This document shows positions 61,533 to 64,000 of a stretch of DNA of 64,000 nt, one piece after another. The number at the start of each line of letters is the position of its first letter. Within the stretch, counting starts at the first letter, position 1. The DNA is from Chitinophagaceae bacterium (GTDB lineage Bacteria; Bacteroidota; Bacteroidia; Chitinophagales; Chitinophagaceae): contig JAHBTK010000004.1 of assembly GCA_019638625.1 (NCBI GenBank), positions 124,001-188,000 of the forward strand, written 5' to 3'. The notes under the pieces are model-generated. The model was not told the origin of the DNA. It searched no databases and saw only the letters and a program-made list of their open reading frames with translations. Made by a program: the position numbers and the translations under genes.

Positions 61533-62783
61533 ATGGATTTAAAAAGAGTAGTCGTAACAGGTATCGGGGCCCTTACACCTTTAGGAAATTCCAGCCATGA
61601 TTATTGGCAGGGATTGATTAACGGGGTATCGGGCGCTGATGCTATCACTTTATTCGATGCCTCCAAATTCAAAACCAGGTTTGCCTGCGAACTAAAGAAT
61701 TTTGAACCCACCAACTTCCTGGATAAAAAAGAAGCGAGAAAAATAGATCGTTTCACGCAAACCGCCCTGGTCTGCAGCGATGAGGCTGTAAAACATGCCG
61801 GTATCAGTAAGGATACCGTCAATACAGACCGCGTGGGTGTTATTTTTTCCAGTGGTATCGGCGGGCTGATCACCTTTCAGCAGGAAGTAACGGAATTTGC
61901 CCTGGGAGACGGAACCCCCAGGTTCAATCCCTTCTTCATTCCGAAGATGATCCTCGATATTGCCGCCGGGCAAATATCCATGCGGCATGGATTTCGCGGC
62001 CCCAACTACGCGGTGGTGTCTGCCTGTGCTTCCTCTACCCATGCTATCATGGACGCCTTTAATCTCATCCGCCTGGGCAAAGCTGACATTATCCTCGCAG
62101 GCGGAAGCGAAAGCGTTATCAAAGAAGCCGGGGTAGGTGGATTCAATGCTATGAAAGCGCTCAGCGAAAGGAATGACGATCCTAAAACCGCTTCCCGCCC
62201 CTTTGACAAAGACCGGGACGGGTTTGTAATAGGGGAAGGAGCAGGCATCCTGGTGCTGGAAGAGCTGGAACATGCCAAAGCCCGCGGCGCTAACATTATC
62301 TGCGAGGTTGCCGGCGCGGCAGCGAGTGCCGATGCTCACCATATTACAGCGCCTCACCCCGAAGGACTCGGGGCAAAAAATGTAATGATATCCGCGCTGG
62401 CTGATGCCGAACTGAAACCGGAAGACATTGACTATATCAATGTACACGGAACTTCTACTCCCCTAGGAGATATCTCGGAGGTAAAAGCTATCCAAAGCGT
62501 ATTTGGCGATCATGCTTATAAGCTGAATATCAGCTCTACCAAATCCATGACCGGGCACCTGCTGGGAGCCGCCGGCGTTATTGAAGCCATTGCCTGCGTA
62601 ATGGCAGTAGTAAACGACCTGGTCCCTCCTACCATTAACCACTTCACAGACGACCCCGGGCTGGACCCCAAACTAAACTTCACCTTCTGGAAGCCCCAGC
62701 AAAGAACCGTAAACGCGGCATTGAGCAATACCTTCGGCTTCGGCGGGCATAATGCTTCGGTAATAGTGAAGAAGTTCGCATAA
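61533..62783 (+). CDS. fabF: Beta-ketoacyl-ACP synthase II
   Basis: 416 residues starting at the ATG (MDLKRVVVTGIGALTPLG); a TTG two codons earlier is less likely. The triad is intact: Cys165 in VVSACASSTHA, His in YINVHGTSTPLGD and His in STKSMTGHLLGAAG. It elongates acyl-ACP in fatty acid synthesis. It is cotranscribed with acpP about 40 bp upstream. The secondary-metabolism ketosynthase at 31678-32808 has only general similarity. Confidence 0.96.
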   Translation: MDLKRVVVTGIGALTPLGNSSHDYWQGLINGVSGADAITLFDASKFKTRFACELKNFEPTNFLDKKEARKIDRFTQTALVCSDEAVKHAGISKDTVNTDRVGVIFSSGIGGLITFQQEVTEFALGDGTPRFNPFFIPKMILDIAAGQISMRHGFRGPNYAVVSACASSTHAIMDAFNLIRLGKADIILAGGSESVIKEAGVGGFNAMKALSERNDDPKTASRPFDKDRDGFVIGEGAGILVLEELEHAKARGANIICEVAGAAASADAHHITAPHPEGLGAKNVMISALADAELKPEDIDYINVHGTSTPLGDISEVKAIQSVFGDHAYKLNISSTKSMTGHLLGAAGVIEAIACVMAVVNDLVPPTINHFTDDPGLDPKLNFTFWKPQQRTVNAALSNTFGFGGHNASVIVKKFA

Positions 62784-62931
62784 GATCCGCTTGTTATCCC
62801 GGGAATTTATTTTAGCACTGCCATCAGCGGGCTGGTTTTTAATTGGCAAAACTTTGCCCGGGGCATTAAACAACCCAAAATCCCCTGCGGAGGGAACCCG
62901 GCCCATCTGTAAATTGGTAAGGGGGAGGATA

Positions 62932-62962
62932 TTTACACTCTGCACGAGTTCCCTTACATTTG
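62932..62962 (+). promoter_or_regulatory. Promoter of rnc
   Basis: TTTA (62932-62935), a 19-bp spacer, TACATTTG (62955-62962). The transcript start near 62968 lies inside the longest open frame and therefore moves the rnc start downstream, to TTG at 62989 or GTG at 62998. Confidence 0.5.
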
Positions 62963-62997
62963 TACCGAGTAACCTTAAATGCTTTACCTTGGCTTTA

Positions 62998-63723
62998 GTG
63001 CGGTATTTTATTCAATATCTTGGAATCGACAGAACCAGCAGGACCTTTTACAAACAATTGTGCAACGTACTGGGATTTGCACCGGGCACTTTATCCCTCT
63101 ATAAAACGGCTCTAAGCCATCGCTCCGTAAAGGAAGGTACCGACGAAAATAATGAAAGGCTGGAATACCTGGGAGATGCCGTACTGAGCGGCATCGTGGC
63201 CGACTACCTGTTTAAGCGTTATCCCTATAAAGGCGAAGGTTTTCTCACGGAAATGAGAAGCAAGATGGTCAACCGCCAGACACTGAATGAAATTGCCGTG
63301 AAAATGGGGCTGAAAAAGATCACCATCTACAACAAAAATGACGGCTCGCTGAAGGCGAGCCAGATATTCGGGAACACGCTGGAAGCGCTGGTGGGGGCCG
63401 TATACGTAGACAAAGGGTACAACCCTGCCAAACAATGGGTATTTAAGCGGATCATCATCCCGCACATGTTTGTGGAAGACCTGGAAACCCTGGAAATAAA
63501 CCACAAGAATAAGCTCTATGGCTGGGCTAACAAAAACGGGAAAAACCTGGAGTTTGAAACACTGGAGGAAAAATTCGAGAACGGCCGCCGCCTGTTTACC
63601 GTAGGCGCCATGATAGATGGCAAACTTATAGCGGAAGGAAAAGCGTTCAATAAAAAAGACGCCAGCCAGATCGCTTCGCAACTGGCAGTGGGAAAAATAG
63701 GATTGGGGAAGGGCGAAGAATAA
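62998..63723 (+). CDS. rnc: Ribonuclease III
   Basis: About 241 residues from a GTG at 62998 (a TTG at 62989 is the alternative). The frame is open to 62791, but that part shows no family similarity and lies upstream of the promoter. The RNase III signature NERLEYLGDAVLSGIVADYL contains the catalytic Glu and Asp. The second acidic pair is in GNTLEALVGAVYVDKGY (about residues 125-141). A double-stranded RNA-binding domain follows (GWANKNGKNLEFETLEEKFE, then RRLFTVGAMIDGKLIAEGKA and KKDASQIASQLA). It processes rRNA precursors and structured mRNAs. It follows acpP-fabF as in many Bacteroidota. Confidence 0.92.
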   Translation: MRYFIQYLGIDRTSRTFYKQLCNVLGFAPGTLSLYKTALSHRSVKEGTDENNERLEYLGDAVLSGIVADYLFKRYPYKGEGFLTEMRSKMVNRQTLNEIAVKMGLKKITIYNKNDGSLKASQIFGNTLEALVGAVYVDKGYNPAKQWVFKRIIIPHMFVEDLETLEINHKNKLYGWANKNGKNLEFETLEEKFENGRRLFTVGAMIDGKLIAEGKAFNKKDASQIASQLAVGKIGLGKGEE

Positions 63724-63866
63724 CTCCCTGGCTCTGACATAGGTTTGATGGCATCGATGGTATCAAAGCAGGACTGCTACTACATCTTTACGCGATTCGG
63801 TGACAATACCGGCCGCAGGTGGAAAATTATTAATCAGCTTCTGAAATTAATTACTATTTGTTTCTC

Positions 63867-63953
63867 CGCAGAGTCTGCCTGTGATTAGACTTGTTAGCAG
63901 AACTCTGCGAGGCATAATCATTCTCTGTTCGTCTACCGTAGAGTTCTGCTAGC
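63867..63953. repeat. Nested inverted repeats in the terminal non-coding stretch
   Basis: CGCAGAGT (63867-63874) pairs with ACTCTGCG (63902-63909). The longer GTTAGCAGAACTCTGCG (63893-63909) also pairs with CGTAGAGTTCTGCTAGC (63937-63953), with two mismatches. The alternatives are mutually exclusive. No gene is visible between 63724 and the window end. Confidence 0.6.
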
Positions 63954-64000
63954 GCACTGAGCGGGGGTATGCGATTGCCCACTTTTCAGCACCGGTTTCC

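Noticed and set aside
61692..62447. 251-codon minus-strand open frame
   Set aside because: It is antisense to fabF and has no domain features.
62791..62997. N-terminal extension of ribonuclease III
   Set aside because: It includes the predicted promoter and no RNase III similarity.

Overview
The window is chromosomal DNA of a Bacteroidota bacterium, most likely Chitinophagaceae or a close relative. The evidence is two SusC/SusD pairs, a gliding-motility C-terminal (type IX secretion) protein, a DUF4295 gene between rpmG and ftsY, many TonB/CarboxypepD-like receptors, almost no Shine-Dalgarno sequences, and promoters of the Bacteroidota type (TAnnTTTG, sometimes with a TTTG-like box about 19-21 bp upstream). 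The family-level placement is inferred. I saw no tRNA, rRNA, CRISPR array, transposase or prophage.

Layout. 1-11 kb: the start of an S1/P1 nuclease; a divergent Gfo/Idh/MocA oxidoreductase and PmoA-family pair; a lemA-TPM-TPM operon; a nucleoside phosphorylase; a 2-oxoacid dehydrogenase E2; DUF488 and DUF2945 proteins; a Dyp peroxidase abutting a truncated AEC transporter; a sialidase-like lipoprotein. 11-16 kb: a DUF559 nuclease gene bracketed by REP-like inverted doublets, then purL, a TPR lipoprotein and a Uma2 nuclease. 16-19.5 kb: an AT-rich, probably acquired block of four small-molecule or unknown genes. 19.5-28 kb: a YycJ-like hydrolase; a TPP-riboswitch-controlled TonB receptor followed by a DUF3325-DUF3649-PepSY membrane operon; a DUF2807 protein; a tripartite hipB-hipS-hipT toxin-antitoxin locus with three operator-like repeats.

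28-38 kb: a phosphoesterase, then a compact minus-strand set that looks like part of an aryl-polyene/flexirubin-type pathway (hotdog protein, secreted unknown, thioesterase, ketosynthase, methyltransferase, flavin-dependent halogenase-like enzyme), then glnS and a T9SS cargo protein. 37.4-40.8 kb: rpmB-rpmG-DUF4295, a GNAT, ftsY, and a sugar kinase of the GHMP family. 40.9-59.7 kb: one long minus-strand polysaccharide utilisation locus (GH31 - SusC - SusD - two surface glycan-binding lipoproteins - clan GH-A enzyme - GH9 - SusC - SusD) running from a promoter near 59.71 kb to a strong terminator near 40.89 kb. The enzyme mix fits xyloglucan or a related beta-glucan. 59.8-64 kb: an outer-membrane protein, a GNAT, and acpP-fabF-rnc.

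Two repeat systems stand out. One is a roughly 100 bp palindromic element in three copies (303-401, 3629-3733, 33269-33375), each touching the TAG stop codon of a neighbouring gene. The other is the DUF559 gene with its flanking inverted repeat doublets, organised like a REPIN/RAYT unit but with a different nuclease. Start codons were moved downstream of the longest frame where a signal peptide, family start or promoter showed that was right.
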